DNA of 64,000 nt from Gemmatimonadota bacterium (lineage in GTDB: Bacteria; Gemmatimonadota; Gemmatimonadetes; Gemmatimonadales; GWC2-71-9): positions 502,967 to 566,966 of the forward strand of contig PNAE01000007.1 in assembly GCA_003169895.1 (NCBI GenBank). The letters are read 5' to 3'. Position 1 is the first letter of the stretch. Every line of letters begins with the position of its first letter. Of this stretch, positions 9,002 to 17,866 are shown piece by piece. The notes under the pieces are model-generated. The model searched no databases, had not been told where the DNA came from, and saw nothing but the letters and a program-made list of their open reading frames with translations. The position numbers and the translations under genes were made by a program.

Positions 9002-10246
9002 ATGCGAAGGATCTCGCTGACCACCTGGATCGTCGTTGCGATGATTGCCGGCGTCGTGATCGGCTCGCTCAACCATGCGTATTGGCCCGGCACGGACATG
9101 GCCACGGTTCTGGGGCCATTCTCGACCATCTTCATTTCCCTGATCAAGTCCATCGTGGTGCCACTGATCTTCGGATCGCTGGTCGTCGGCATCGCCGGCC
9201 ACGGCGACGACCTCAAGCGGGTTGGCAAGCTCGCGCTGCGCAGCATCATCTACTTCGAGATCGTGACTACCGTCGCGCTCGTCGTCGGCCTCGCAGCCGT
9301 CAACATCGCCAAGCCCGGTGTCGGTGTCGTGTTGACCGCGTCGGCCGATGCTGGCAAGCAACTCGCGACCACCAGGACAACGTTCGCAAGCGTGCTCACG
9401 CACGCCGTGCCGACATCGTTCTTCGATGCCGCTTCCAGGAACGAGGTGCTGCAGATCGTCGTGTTCGCCGTGATCTTCGGGGCGGGCCTCAGCCGGGTCC
9501 GGGGAAAGTCCAAGGAGGTCATGCTCGGGTTCTGCGAGGCGCTTGCGGACGTGATGTTCAGGTTCACCGAGATCGTGATGAAGTTCGCGCCGATCGGCAT
9601 TGGCGCCGCGGTCGCCGTGACCGTCGGTCACAGCGGCCTTGGCGTGCTCCGCAATCTTGGCGCGCTGGTGCTCACACTCTATGGCGCATTGATCATTTTT
9701 GTACTGGTGGCGCTCGTACCCGTCGCGCTCATCTTCAGGGTGCCGATCGGGCTGTTCTGGAAGTACGTCAAGGAACCGTACCTGATCGCCTTCTCGACCG
9801 CATCCTCCGAAGCGGCACTGCCGCTCGCGATGGAAAACGTCGAAAAGATGGGTGTTCCCAGGCGCATCGTCGCCTTCGTGCTACCGGCGGGTTACTCGTT
9901 CAATCTTGATGGATCGACGCTCTATCTGGCTGTCGCGTCGGTGTTCGTCGCCCAGGCAGCCGGCATCACGATGACGCTGGGAGCACAATTGCTGATGATG
10001 CTGACGCTGATGCTCACATCAAAGGGGGTCGCGGCGGTGCCTCGCGCATCGTTGGTGATCCTCTCCGGCACGCTGGCATCGTTCGGCCTGCCGCTCGAGG
10101 GCGTCGCCGTGATTCTTGGCGTCGACGCGCTGATGGACATGGGGCGGACGTCGATCAACCTGCTGGGGAATTGCCTGGCATCGGTCGTGATGGCGCGGTG
10201 GGAGGGAGAATTCCATCCCGAGAACGCCAGGGAACTGACAGTATAG
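9002..10246 (+). CDS. Dicarboxylate/amino acid:cation symporter (DAACS/DctA-GltP type)
   Basis: A 414-residue inner-membrane transporter with about eight membrane helices and two re-entrant hairpins. Family signatures are intact: AFSTASSEAALP (serine-rich HP1 tip), GYSFNLDGSTLYLA (equivalent of NMDGT, cation site), SKGVAAVP (HP2) and DMGRTSINLLGN (substrate-binding helix 8). It should import glutamate/aspartate or C4-dicarboxylates with Na+ or H+; the Arg in DMGRT resembles the acidic amino acid/dicarboxylate carriers. ATG 9002 lies 25 nt after the transaldolase stop, after an AGGA-like site. The frame is open far upstream, but only through the transaldolase gene. It ends before a strong hairpin. 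Confidence 0.93.
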   Translation: MRRISLTTWIVVAMIAGVVIGSLNHAYWPGTDMATVLGPFSTIFISLIKSIVVPLIFGSLVVGIAGHGDDLKRVGKLALRSIIYFEIVTTVALVVGLAAVNIAKPGVGVVLTASADAGKQLATTRTTFASVLTHAVPTSFFDAASRNEVLQIVVFAVIFGAGLSRVRGKSKEVMLGFCEALADVMFRFTEIVMKFAPIGIGAAVAVTVGHSGLGVLRNLGALVLTLYGALIIFVLVALVPVALIFRVPIGLFWKYVKEPYLIAFSTASSEAALPLAMENVEKMGVPRRIVAFVLPAGYSFNLDGSTLYLAVASVFVAQAAGITMTLGAQLLMMLTLMLTSKGVAAVPRASLVILSGTLASFGLPLEGVAVILGVDALMDMGRTSINLLGNCLASVVMARWEGEFHPENARELTV

Positions 10247-10252
10247 AGATAT

Positions 10253-10313
10253 CATCCCGAGCAGAGCGAGGGATCGGCCCGCGGGACCGCGATCCCTCGC
10301 TGCGCTCGGGATG
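10253..10313. terminator. Long near-perfect hairpin, REP-like, after the symporter
   Basis: A 24-nt left arm at 10253-10276 pairs with the right arm at 10290-10313, with 22 of 24 positions complementary and a 13-nt GC-rich loop. It can end transcription of the tkt-tal-symporter unit, though there is no U-tract. Its arms contain CATCCCGAGC and AGCGAGGGAT, which recur in fragments elsewhere in this window (17841, 44495, 41891), so it looks like a member of a dispersed palindromic repeat family. Confidence 0.7.
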
Positions 10314-10330
10314 ACAATCTAGACTTCAGC

Positions 10331-12601
10331 ATGCGCCGCCTCACCACTCTCCTGCTTGGCATCGTGTTCTCGCGCCTGTCCGCGCAATCAGCGCTCCCGT
10401 CTGCTGATTCCGCTCTCGCGGCCGGACAGGCGTGGCGCGCAACGCAAATCCTGACGCCATTGCTCAACGATCCGCGTTCGCGGACGCCGGAGGCGGTGAT
10501 ACTGGCCGCGCGCGCGGCGGCGGCGTGGGAAGGCTGGCCGACGGTTCGGCGGCTGCTCGAGCATGAGATCTGGCTCGATACGAAATTCGATCGTCTCGGC
10601 CGCCGCCTGCTTGCCGAGGCCGACCTCGCAGAGTTTCGCAATCCCGAGGCGGTGGTGGACGCCGTTGCCGCAGTCGGGTCCGGCAGTGCGCGCGATGACG
10701 ACGAGCAGGCCAGGCGACTCTTGCTGCTCGCCCGGGCGTATGATCGTCTCGATCAGCTTGATTCCGCCGCGGTAACCTACCGCCGGGCCAGCGCACTACT
10801 ACCCGAGCTCGCCGATTGGCTGGCACTGCGCGCCGCCGGCGTTACGAAGGATTCAGTTGCCCGCGCGGCCTTGTATGGTATGGTCGCGTTGCCGGCGGCC
10901 GTGCCACGCATTCCGTGGACCGAGGCACTGGCGCGCGATCGCGGCGACGATATCGATGGGGCCGCGTCCCGTTACGAGCGCCTGGGAGCACCCGTCGCTG
11001 CGATGCGGGTTCGCTGGCGCGGGACCACCACCGATTCGGCGCGGCGCGCGCTGGCGCGCAGCCTGGCGGAGTTGATGCGGACCGGCTCGAGCGCCGCCGA
11101 CGCACGGGACGCGCTCGACCTGATCGCCCAGATCGATCCGCCCTTCGCGCAGGAGGACCGGCTTGCGGTCGCGCGGCGTGCGGCGGCCGTCACCCGGCCC
11201 CAGGACGCCGTGGATGAGTTCGCCAGCGCGGCCAAGGAAGCGCCGCTTTCCGCCGCGGACCGCGTGACCTACGGGACGGCGCTTGGAGCGATAACCCGCT
11301 GGACCGATGCTGCCGACGTGTTCGCCGGCATCGACGACCCCGCGCTGGCGGGGCGGGCGGCATACTACCATGCCCGCGCATTGATGCGGGGTGGCCAGCG
11401 GGATGCTGCCATACCGTTGCTGCATGAGGTGGTACGACGCTTCCCGACCGACACATTCGCCGCCGCCACCGCGCTGCACCTGCTGGGTGATCTCGCGATC
11501 GATGCTGGCTACGTCGATTCGGCGCGGACTGACTATCTCAACCTGGTGGCGCGATACCCCTCGAGCACCTTGCGGCCGCATGCGATCGTGCTCGCCGCCC
11601 TGATCGCGTTGCAGGCCGGCAAGCCCACGGTGACGGTGCGGGAGCTGTCACGCGCACTCGAAGCGCACCTGGTGCCGGGCGAGGTCGATGCATCGCGGTA
11701 CTGGCTGGCCCGGGCACGCCTGGTAATGGGCGACACGGCGACTGCGCGCGCCAGCCTCTGGGAACTCGCTGCCCGCGGACCCGAGAACTACTACGCCATT
11801 CGCGCCGCGGCGCAATTGGACACAATTCCATGGAGCGGCGCCAGGGTGGCCCCCATTGTGCCGCCAGATTCACTTGACGGCGTATTCGCCCGGGCTGCCC
11901 GGCTCGATGCACTCGGCATGGACGTGGAAGCCAGGCTCGAGCGCAATCGCATTGCCGCCGAAGCGCGCGGCATGGAAGCCGAGCGCGTCGCTGAAGCGTT
12001 CTTCACGCGTGGGTTCATGTCCCGCGCCGCACAGCTGGCATCGCGCGCTGTCGCCGCCGGCGTACCACGAGATCCGGTCCTGTGGCAACTGTTGTATCCG
12101 CTGCCATTCGCCGGCACGCTGCGCGACGCTGCGGCCCGGGAGCACCTCGATCCGCTGCTGGTCGCCTCGGTGATCCGCCAGGAATCCGGGTTCGAGCCAC
12201 ACGCAACGTCGCGGACTAATGCTCGCGGCCTGATGCAGGTGGAACCCGCGACGGGTCGCGACCTCGCCCAGGCGCTGGGCTTTCCGGATTTCGATCCGGC
12301 ACTGCTCTGGATCGGCCAGGTCAACCTGATCCTGGGCGTTCACCATTTCGCCGTCGCACTCAGCCGCTACCCCGAGATCGAGCGCGGGCTGGCGGCGTAC
12401 AACGCCGGGATCGCGCGCATCGACCGGTGGAGCATGTCACCGCTCGACGGCCGCCTGCGCACCGCGGACCATGTCCGCGACCCGCTGGATAACATCGAGA
12501 TATTCGTAGAGCGGATTCCCTTCGTCGAGACGCGAGACTACGTGAAAGCGATTCTGCGAAACGAAGCGGTGTACCGAATGCTGTACGGAGAGAAGCGGTA
12601 A
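10331..12601 (+). CDS. Soluble-lytic-transglycosylase-like protein with helical repeat N-terminus
   Basis: A 756-residue periplasmic protein: signal peptide (cleavage near LSAQS, residue 20), then ~560 residues of alpha-helical repeats resembling the U/TPR-like ring of Slt70, then an SLT domain from about residue 600. The catalytic glutamate is Glu618 in RQESGFEP, followed by GLMQVEPATG and AAYNAG. It should cleave the MurNAc-GlcNAc bond of peptidoglycan with 1,6-anhydro product. It is longer than E. coli Slt70 (about 640 residues). A TAGACT box sits 5 nt before the ATG, so the message may be nearly leaderless. It is separated from the symporter by the strong hairpin. Confidence 0.9.
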   Translation: MRRLTTLLLGIVFSRLSAQSALPSADSALAAGQAWRATQILTPLLNDPRSRTPEAVILAARAAAAWEGWPTVRRLLEHEIWLDTKFDRLGRRLLAEADLAEFRNPEAVVDAVAAVGSGSARDDDEQARRLLLLARAYDRLDQLDSAAVTYRRASALLPELADWLALRAAGVTKDSVARAALYGMVALPAAVPRIPWTEALARDRGDDIDGAASRYERLGAPVAAMRVRWRGTTTDSARRALARSLAELMRTGSSAADARDALDLIAQIDPPFAQEDRLAVARRAAAVTRPQDAVDEFASAAKEAPLSAADRVTYGTALGAITRWTDAADVFAGIDDPALAGRAAYYHARALMRGGQRDAAIPLLHEVVRRFPTDTFAAATALHLLGDLAIDAGYVDSARTDYLNLVARYPSSTLRPHAIVLAALIALQAGKPTVTVRELSRALEAHLVPGEVDASRYWLARARLVMGDTATARASLWELAARGPENYYAIRAAAQLDTIPWSGARVAPIVPPDSLDGVFARAARLDALGMDVEARLERNRIAAEARGMEAERVAEAFFTRGFMSRAAQLASRAVAAGVPRDPVLWQLLYPLPFAGTLRDAAAREHLDPLLVASVIRQESGFEPHATSRTNARGLMQVEPATGRDLAQALGFPDFDPALLWIGQVNLILGVHHFAVALSRYPEIERGLAAYNAGIARIDRWSMSPLDGRLRTADHVRDPLDNIEIFVERIPFVETRDYVKAILRNEAVYRMLYGEKR

Positions 12602-12650
12602 CGGACGTACGAGATGAGCGTCGAGAGATGGGAGGAACAACGTAGTTCCC

Positions 12651-12670
12651 TTTCACTTTTCACCTTTCAC
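12651..12670. repeat. TTTCAC(C) polypyrimidine repeat at gluQ 3' end
   Basis: Three tandem TTTCAC units (TTTCACTTTTCACCTTTCAC) overlap the last codons of gluQ. The same unit recurs at 39543-39570 and, in both orientations, at 41245-41316. Confidence 0.6.
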
Positions 12671-13507
12671 TCCTTGCGTTCCACCTCGCTCTGCCGCCGC
12701 AATCACCTCCTCGGCCGTCATTCCCTTGTCCCGCATCGCTCGCACGGTTTCACTCCGGTCGCGCTTGCTCAACTTCCGGCCGTCGGCGGTGTAGAGCAAT
12801 GGATGATGCGCGGTGATGAACGGCTCGGTGCGCCCGAGCATCCGGGCCAGTAACCACTGGCGTCCGGTCGACGGCGCGAGATCCTCGCCGCGAACGATCA
12901 GGTTCACTCCGTCGTGCATATCATCCACGACAACGCAGAATTGATACGTCCACTGCCCGAATACATCGCGCACGGCCACGTCACCCTGGTCGTGCTGCGG
13001 CTGGTGAAGCAGCGGTCCGCGAAGCAGGTCCTCCACCAAGGTCTCTTCCCCCGGAATTCGCGCTCGCGCGACCAATCGGCCCTCGCGATCCAGCGGCATC
13101 CCGCGACATGTTCCGGGATAGCGGCGCTCGCCATCGGGACCGCTCGTCTCCATCATCGTGCGCGTGCAGGTGCAGCCGTACACGTCGGTGACGCGCTGCA
13201 GCTGCGCAAACGCGTCTGCGTATCGCTCCGGATGATCACTCTGACGGAACGCGGACGGGGAACTCTCGAGTGAAGCACGCGACACCGGATCGGGCATGAA
13301 GCCGAGCCAATCAAGATCGGCGAGGATCGATCGTTCGTATTCGAGACGACAGCGGGTACGGTCGTGGTCTTCCATCCGGATCAGGACGGTCGCATTGAGC
13401 TCGCGCGCCACGCGCCATACGCAGAGAGCGTGCGCCACGTGACCGAGATGCAGCTCTCCGGTCGGAGACGGCGCAAACCGGGTGATGAAGGGTTTATCAG
13501 CTGTCAC
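12653..13507 (-). CDS. gluQ: Glutamyl-Q tRNA(Asp) synthetase
   Basis: A 284-residue class I synthetase-like protein lacking an anticodon-binding domain, as in YadB/GluQ-RS, which glutamylates queuosine in tRNA-Asp. The start block RFAPSPTGELHLGH carries the HIGH-type motif, KLSKRDRS is the KMSKS-type motif, and CTCTRT...YPGTC gives the Cys/Tyr zinc site characteristic of the subfamily. The GTG start at 13507 has only a weak purine-rich upstream region. The last codons (GTQGVKGEK) are encoded by a TTTCACC-type repeat (12651-12670 read in reverse), suggesting the repeat reshaped the C-terminus. It follows the S9 peptidase on the same strand. Confidence 0.93.
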   Translation of the reverse strand: MTADKPFITRFAPSPTGELHLGHVAHALCVWRVARELNATVLIRMEDHDRTRCRLEYERSILADLDWLGFMPDPVSRASLESSPSAFRQSDHPERYADAFAQLQRVTDVYGCTCTRTMMETSGPDGERRYPGTCRGMPLDREGRLVARARIPGEETLVEDLLRGPLLHQPQHDQGDVAVRDVFGQWTYQFCVVVDDMHDGVNLIVRGEDLAPSTGRQWLLARMLGRTEPFITAHHPLLYTADGRKLSKRDRSETVRAMRDKGMTAEEVIAAAERGGTQGVKGEK

Positions 13508-13509
13508 GT

Positions 13510-13531
13510 TTCTCGTCTCTCGTCTCTCCTA
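13510..13531. repeat. TCTCGTC tandem repeat between S9 peptidase and gluQ
   Basis: Three tandem TCTCGTC-like units lie between the peptidase stop region and the gluQ start. A 20-base stretch is shared with 40443-40465, inside another gene's signal-peptide coding region. Confidence 0.6.
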
Positions 13532-15571
13532 CTTGGCTCCTCCATACTTGTTGTACCAGCTCATCATATAGAGTTGGGTCCGAATCCAGTTCGACGGCTT
13601 GGACGCCGTGCCGTGATACTCCCCGGCAAAGCGCAGCAACGTCGTCGGCACACCACGCATCTTCAATGCGGCGTATAACTCCTCGCTCTGCGGCATCGGC
13701 GTCCGCATGTCCAGGTCGCCGGTCATGATGAGCGTGGGTGTCTTGATGTTGCCCGCGTACATGATGGGCGACAGCTTGAGCCATGACGCCGGATCCTCCC
13801 AGAAGGGTTTCGCGAAGAGGTCCACGCCGAACAGCGGGATATCGGTCTGCCCGGCCAACGATATCCAGTCGATCACCGGACAGCGCACCGCCGCGGCGGC
13901 AAAGCGCGTCGTGTGTCCGATGATCCAGCTCGACAGCACGCCCCCACCGCTGCACCCGCCGACGAACATCCGGGTGGTGTCGACAATCCCGCGGCTGATC
14001 GCCTCGTCGACGCCGGCCATCAGGTCGTCATAATCGACCCCGGGGTAAGCCCTGACGATCGCGTTGCCGAATGCGCTTCCGTAGCCGGTCGATCCACGTG
14101 GATTCAAGTACAGTACCAGGAAACCGGACGCGGCAAAGTTCTGCAGCGACGGATTGAAACTCGCGTTATACATCGCGTGCGGCCCGCCGTGAATCTCGAG
14201 GATGAACGGGTACTTCCTCGTTGGATCAAAGCCCGGCGGCTTTACCAACCAGCCCTGGATTTTCGCGTCGCCGGTCGACTGGTAGTCGACCTGCTCCACC
14301 TCACCGAGCCGCAGGCCCGCAATGACCGCGTCATTCACGTGCGTGAGTTGTTGCAGGTCCCATGGCTTCTTCACCGTGAACCGCACCACCTCGGCCGGTC
14401 GCTGCGGTGCCGTGCGCGTCGCGACACCGGTGCCGGTCTTCGCTGAGATCGATCCGAGCGCCAGCACGTGCGTTCCGTTCGACCCCGGCTTGACGGCGGT
14501 TCCCTTTGCATTGAGCGCTGCCGTCCACGTGTTCACCGATCCATGATCCTCCGCCGTGAACCACAGTGTCTCATTGTCCGACCAGCTGACTGATGCCGGA
14601 TCGCGATCAAATCCGGCGGACAACAGGCGGAGCGCCGTGCCATCGGGATGCATGACGTAGAGGTCCGCCGTGTGATAGGTGTCGCTCGTCTTCGCGAAGC
14701 CCGTGAACGCGATCCACCTGCCATCCGGCGACACGACCGGCCCGTGCCAGTATCCGTTGTCCGCGGTCAGTCGTCGCAGCGCGCCCGATGTGACGTCCAC
14801 CGCGTAGAGATTGGAGATCTGGTAATGGCGGTCCGCGTCCGGCGAGTCGTCACCGTCGATGATGATCGTCCTCCCGTCAACGAGCCAATCAAGGCCGGCG
14901 GGCGTCGGAATTCCGGCACCGCGCGCCCCCACGTTGAACGCCCCGCGCGTCACCTGGCGCGCGACGCCGCCCTCGGCAGGCACAACAAAGAGATGCCGCC
15001 AGTCGTCCGTGAGGAATCCCACCTGGTCAGCCCGGTACTGCAGCCGGGTGACGACTCGCGGCGCCGGCGTCCATTGCGCACCCTGCGGCGCGCGCGGCAT
15101 GGCAATGCTCCAGTTGGCCGAGTCCGGCACCGGCATCGTAAAGGCGAGCGACTTGCTGTCCGGTGACCAACGGAAGTTGACCGGCGAACGGTCCCCGCGC
15201 GTCACCTGGATTACCGCACCCTCGGTGTCCATGTAACGCACCCACAGCTGCACTTTGCCGTCGGCGTCAGCGAGATACGCAATGCGCGTCCCATCGGGAG
15301 ACCATTGTGGGTCCGATCCCTTCACCAATTGGCGCTGTCGCGAGCCGTCCGCCTCCATCCCCCACAGCATGCCAACCCACGCGTCCTTCATCGGGTCTAC
15401 GTGCGAGCGACTGAATACGATGTGGTTACCGTCCGGCGATGCCTGCGGTGACCCGACGCGCTCGATGTCGAAGTAGCGATCCACTGTAAACAGTCCCTGT
15501 GCGTCTGCACCGGCAACCACCAACGCGAGCAACAGCCCCGCGAGCCATGACGCACGACCGGCGACCGTCAC
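13529..15571 (-). CDS. Secreted S9 family peptidase (prolyl-oligopeptidase/acylaminoacyl-peptidase type)
   Basis: A 680-residue protein: signal peptide (hydrophobic to about residue 24, cleavage near ADAQG), a WD40/PD40-like beta-propeller to about residue 430, and a C-terminal alpha/beta-hydrolase domain. Catalytic residues are Ser541 in GGCSGGG, Asp621 in DLDMRTPM and His653 in GEYHGTA. It should cleave oligopeptides in the periplasm or outside the cell. GTG 15571 was chosen: GGGGAGG lies 6 nt before it and the signal peptide begins there. The frame is open to an ATG at 15730, but that part antisenses the P-loop relic and is not protein-like. The GTG overlaps the relic's stop (GTGA). Confidence 0.93.
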   Translation of the reverse strand: MTVAGRASWLAGLLLALVVAGADAQGLFTVDRYFDIERVGSPQASPDGNHIVFSRSHVDPMKDAWVGMLWGMEADGSRQRQLVKGSDPQWSPDGTRIAYLADADGKVQLWVRYMDTEGAVIQVTRGDRSPVNFRWSPDSKSLAFTMPVPDSANWSIAMPRAPQGAQWTPAPRVVTRLQYRADQVGFLTDDWRHLFVVPAEGGVARQVTRGAFNVGARGAGIPTPAGLDWLVDGRTIIIDGDDSPDADRHYQISNLYAVDVTSGALRRLTADNGYWHGPVVSPDGRWIAFTGFAKTSDTYHTADLYVMHPDGTALRLLSAGFDRDPASVSWSDNETLWFTAEDHGSVNTWTAALNAKGTAVKPGSNGTHVLALGSISAKTGTGVATRTAPQRPAEVVRFTVKKPWDLQQLTHVNDAVIAGLRLGEVEQVDYQSTGDAKIQGWLVKPPGFDPTRKYPFILEIHGGPHAMYNASFNPSLQNFAASGFLVLYLNPRGSTGYGSAFGNAIVRAYPGVDYDDLMAGVDEAISRGIVDTTRMFVGGCSGGGVLSSWIIGHTTRFAAAAVRCPVIDWISLAGQTDIPLFGVDLFAKPFWEDPASWLKLSPIMYAGNIKTPTLIMTGDLDMRTPMPQSEELYAALKMRGVPTTLLRFAGEYHGTASKPSNWIRTQLYMMSWYNKYGGAK

Positions 15572-15669
15572 GCAGTACCTCCCCGTCTCTGTTGCAGTTC
15601 GAGCCGCGCCCTCGTGGTGTTGCCGGACCCCGAGCCGCCCACTACGCCGATGATCAGCGGGTGGGTCAA
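15568..15669 (-). pseudogene. 33-codon relic of a uridine-kinase-like P-loop protein
   Basis: Reading on the minus strand from TTG 15669 gives LTHPLIIGVVGGSGSGNTTRA..., ending at TGA 15568-15570. This matches the N-terminal strand and Walker A loop of uridine kinase/phosphoribulokinase proteins (PLxIGVxGGSGSGKTT). The essential Walker lysine is Asn here and the remaining ~180 residues are gone. The tiny frame overlaps the stop of the upstream beta-helix gene (TTGA) and the start of the S9 peptidase (GTGA), so translation could still pass through it by stop-start coupling. Its ribosome site GGGGAGG serves the peptidase. It is likely the remnant of a deleted gene between the two neighbours. Confidence 0.55.
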
Positions 15670-17819
15670 TGCCAGACCGGTTCCACGTCGACCCGCAGTT
15701 CATACCAGCCATCCAGCTGCAGGTGTTCAACCCGCATGCGATGTACGCCGGTCGCCTGGAACACCGCCTCTTTCACGTGCGACTCTCCCGGCGTCCAATC
15801 GTCGAGCACCAGCTTGTCGTCGACATACACCTTGATGGCGTCATCCGAAATCGTGCGTATCACGTAGCGCCCCGGCGTGAGAGTCAGGTTGGCCGTTGCC
15901 TCCGTGAGAACGTTCGCCTGCGGAATCGTCTTCTGCGGCGGGCCGTACCAGGTCAGGTCGAGTCGATTGGTGTCGAGCGTCGCCAGCGGAGCACCCTGGA
16001 GCGCCCGGGTGATGGCGATTGCGTCTGTTCGCGGCGTACGCAAGGAATCGTATGCCACGAACTTCACGTGCCACGCCGCCATCGAAACAAAGCGCCGCCA
16101 TTCGAAGCGCACCGGCCGGCCCGCGGCGACCGGTTCGCCAAACGGCGTCACCACTGCCGCGCCGCGGTATTCGAGCGCGAGCACGAAGTCATGTTCGCGC
16201 CCGGCGACGGGGGCGATGACCACGGTGTCCCCGACCCGCCCCGAGTCGGCCGAGAGGCTCGCCACGCCATCCCGACCGACTACGCGCCAGCGTCCCGGCG
16301 GACCGAGCACGCGCAGCTTGAGCGGCAGCGCGTCATCGCGCCCCGCAGGCCACAGCTTCGGGCCCTTCCAGTCGTACGGCCCCCATTCGTCGACAATGAT
16401 CGTGGCGCGCCCGCGCCGCGCACCGTCCGGCAGTATCGCGTCCATGCCACCTGCCATCGGGGCGACCTGATACCGGGCGGAGATCGATGTGCTTGCCGGC
16501 GCAGGCGACGGCGTGAAGGACCAGCCCGTGGTGTCACCTGTCAGCCGCGTCACGGAGTCGACCTTGACGAACACGTTGCCGTCGACCCGCGCCCGCTGGG
16601 TGTTGTCCAGTCGCAGCGCGCGCCGGTTGCCGCGGAATGTATTCCCGAGGATCACGTAGTCGCGGGAACGCGTATCGCGATGCTTAGGGTAACCCCAGTC
16701 CGACGGCTCGATGCGATTCCACCACAGGTGTATCGCCGTCGTATCGCCATCGAAGGTGTTCCCGACGATCCGGTCATCCTGTCCATGCTCGATGGCGATG
16801 GCTTCCACATTGTGGGCAAAGTGGTTGCCGAGCACGACGGACTCGAACGAATATCCGCCCCAGAGACCGTGCCAGCTCTCCTCGATGCGATTCTTGACGA
16901 ATGCGTTTCGGGAGAACGTCGCTTCCATGCCGTTGGTGGGCGCGTATGAGAAGTCGTTGCCATAGAAAAGGTTGTCGTTCGCCCCATCCTTGCCCGTGTC
17001 CATCGTGTACTGCCCCGCCCAGAGGAACAGGCCGTCGCCGGAATGCGTCACGGAGTTGTACGCGACGACGTTGTTGCAGCTCTGCTCGTACATCAGCAAC
17101 CCCGCCGAATCCTGGCCGCGATTGTAGAACTCATGCGAATACCCTCGGACGTTCCAGTCAACGCGATTGTGCATGATGATGTTGCGCGACGAGCGGTACA
17201 TCCCGATCCCAAGCCCGGAATTGTAGGAGAAGGTGTTGTTCCAGGTGCGCACGCCCGTGGAACGCACCATCAGGAGGCCGTTCATTCCCTGGACGACGGT
17301 GTTCCCCTTCAAGTCGCCGATGGTCACGTCGGCAAGGTAGATCCCGGCGCCGTAGCGCAACCACTCATCCTTGTCGTTCTGGTGATAGTCGAGCCAGTCG
17401 ATCAGGCTCTCCTTCTCGATGCCGCTATAAAGCTGCGGCTTCCAGTTGTACGAGAGGTCGTTGTCCAGCAGCGCGAGACGGGTGGTGTGCCGCGCGACGA
17501 TGCCGACCTTGTATCCATGGGCGTGAACGCCCTTGACGAGGACGTTGCGTCCCCCATCAATGCGGATCGCCGTGCCGGTGAACCGGTCGGGGCGCTCGCG
17601 GTCGGGCGTCCCGATCAACTCGACGCCGGTGAGGTCGACCGCGATATCGGATCCCCGCACGGTCAGCGCGGCGCTGTCGCCGGCCGGAGCGGCATAATGG
17701 CCTGGTCGAATCTTCACGGAATGGGTGATCACCATCCCCACCGTGAACGGAACGGTGCGAGGGGGTGACTGGGCCGCGAGGGGTGCAACAAGCAAAATGG
17801 CGAACGGGAAGGCGCGCAT
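15666..17819 (-). CDS. Secreted right-handed parallel beta-helix protein with C-terminal PA14-like domain
   Basis: A 717-residue exported protein (signal peptide to about residue 17, PLAAQS). Residues ~50-400 are tandem NosD/PbH1-type coils with recurring asparagine ladders (GNTF, NNTFSYN, HNRVDWN, GNHF). Near the C-terminus a segment with SDDAIKVYVDDKLVLDDW and the closing beta strands looks like a PA14-type carbohydrate-binding module. It is probably a polysaccharide-active or carbohydrate-binding protein in the periplasm or on the surface. No lyase catalytic residue set can be assigned by eye. The stop overlaps the TTG of the P-loop relic and the S9 peptidase follows, suggesting a transcriptional unit. 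Confidence 0.85.
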   Translation of the reverse strand: MRAFPFAILLVAPLAAQSPPRTVPFTVGMVITHSVKIRPGHYAAPAGDSAALTVRGSDIAVDLTGVELIGTPDRERPDRFTGTAIRIDGGRNVLVKGVHAHGYKVGIVARHTTRLALLDNDLSYNWKPQLYSGIEKESLIDWLDYHQNDKDEWLRYGAGIYLADVTIGDLKGNTVVQGMNGLLMVRSTGVRTWNNTFSYNSGLGIGMYRSSRNIIMHNRVDWNVRGYSHEFYNRGQDSAGLLMYEQSCNNVVAYNSVTHSGDGLFLWAGQYTMDTGKDGANDNLFYGNDFSYAPTNGMEATFSRNAFVKNRIEESWHGLWGGYSFESVVLGNHFAHNVEAIAIEHGQDDRIVGNTFDGDTTAIHLWWNRIEPSDWGYPKHRDTRSRDYVILGNTFRGNRRALRLDNTQRARVDGNVFVKVDSVTRLTGDTTGWSFTPSPAPASTSISARYQVAPMAGGMDAILPDGARRGRATIIVDEWGPYDWKGPKLWPAGRDDALPLKLRVLGPPGRWRVVGRDGVASLSADSGRVGDTVVIAPVAGREHDFVLALEYRGAAVVTPFGEPVAAGRPVRFEWRRFVSMAAWHVKFVAYDSLRTPRTDAIAITRALQGAPLATLDTNRLDLTWYGPPQKTIPQANVLTEATANLTLTPGRYVIRTISDDAIKVYVDDKLVLDDWTPGESHVKEAVFQATGVHRMRVEHLQLDGWYELRVDVEPVWH

Positions 17820-17840
17820 TTCGTAAAGGTACAGTCACAC

Positions 17841-17856
17841 CGAGCGAAGCGAGGGG
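17841..17856. repeat. REP-like fragment CGAGCGAAGCGAGGGG
   Basis: A single arm of the CCGAGCxxAGCGAGGG family seen as a full hairpin at 10253-10313. It lies in the 47-bp gap between gcvP and the beta-helix gene. Confidence 0.4.
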
Positions 17857-17866
17857 TAACCGGGTG

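Noticed and set aside
15572-15730. Upstream start of the S9 peptidase at 15730
   Set aside because: That stretch carries the P-loop relic in another frame, and a strong ribosome site and signal peptide support GTG 15571.
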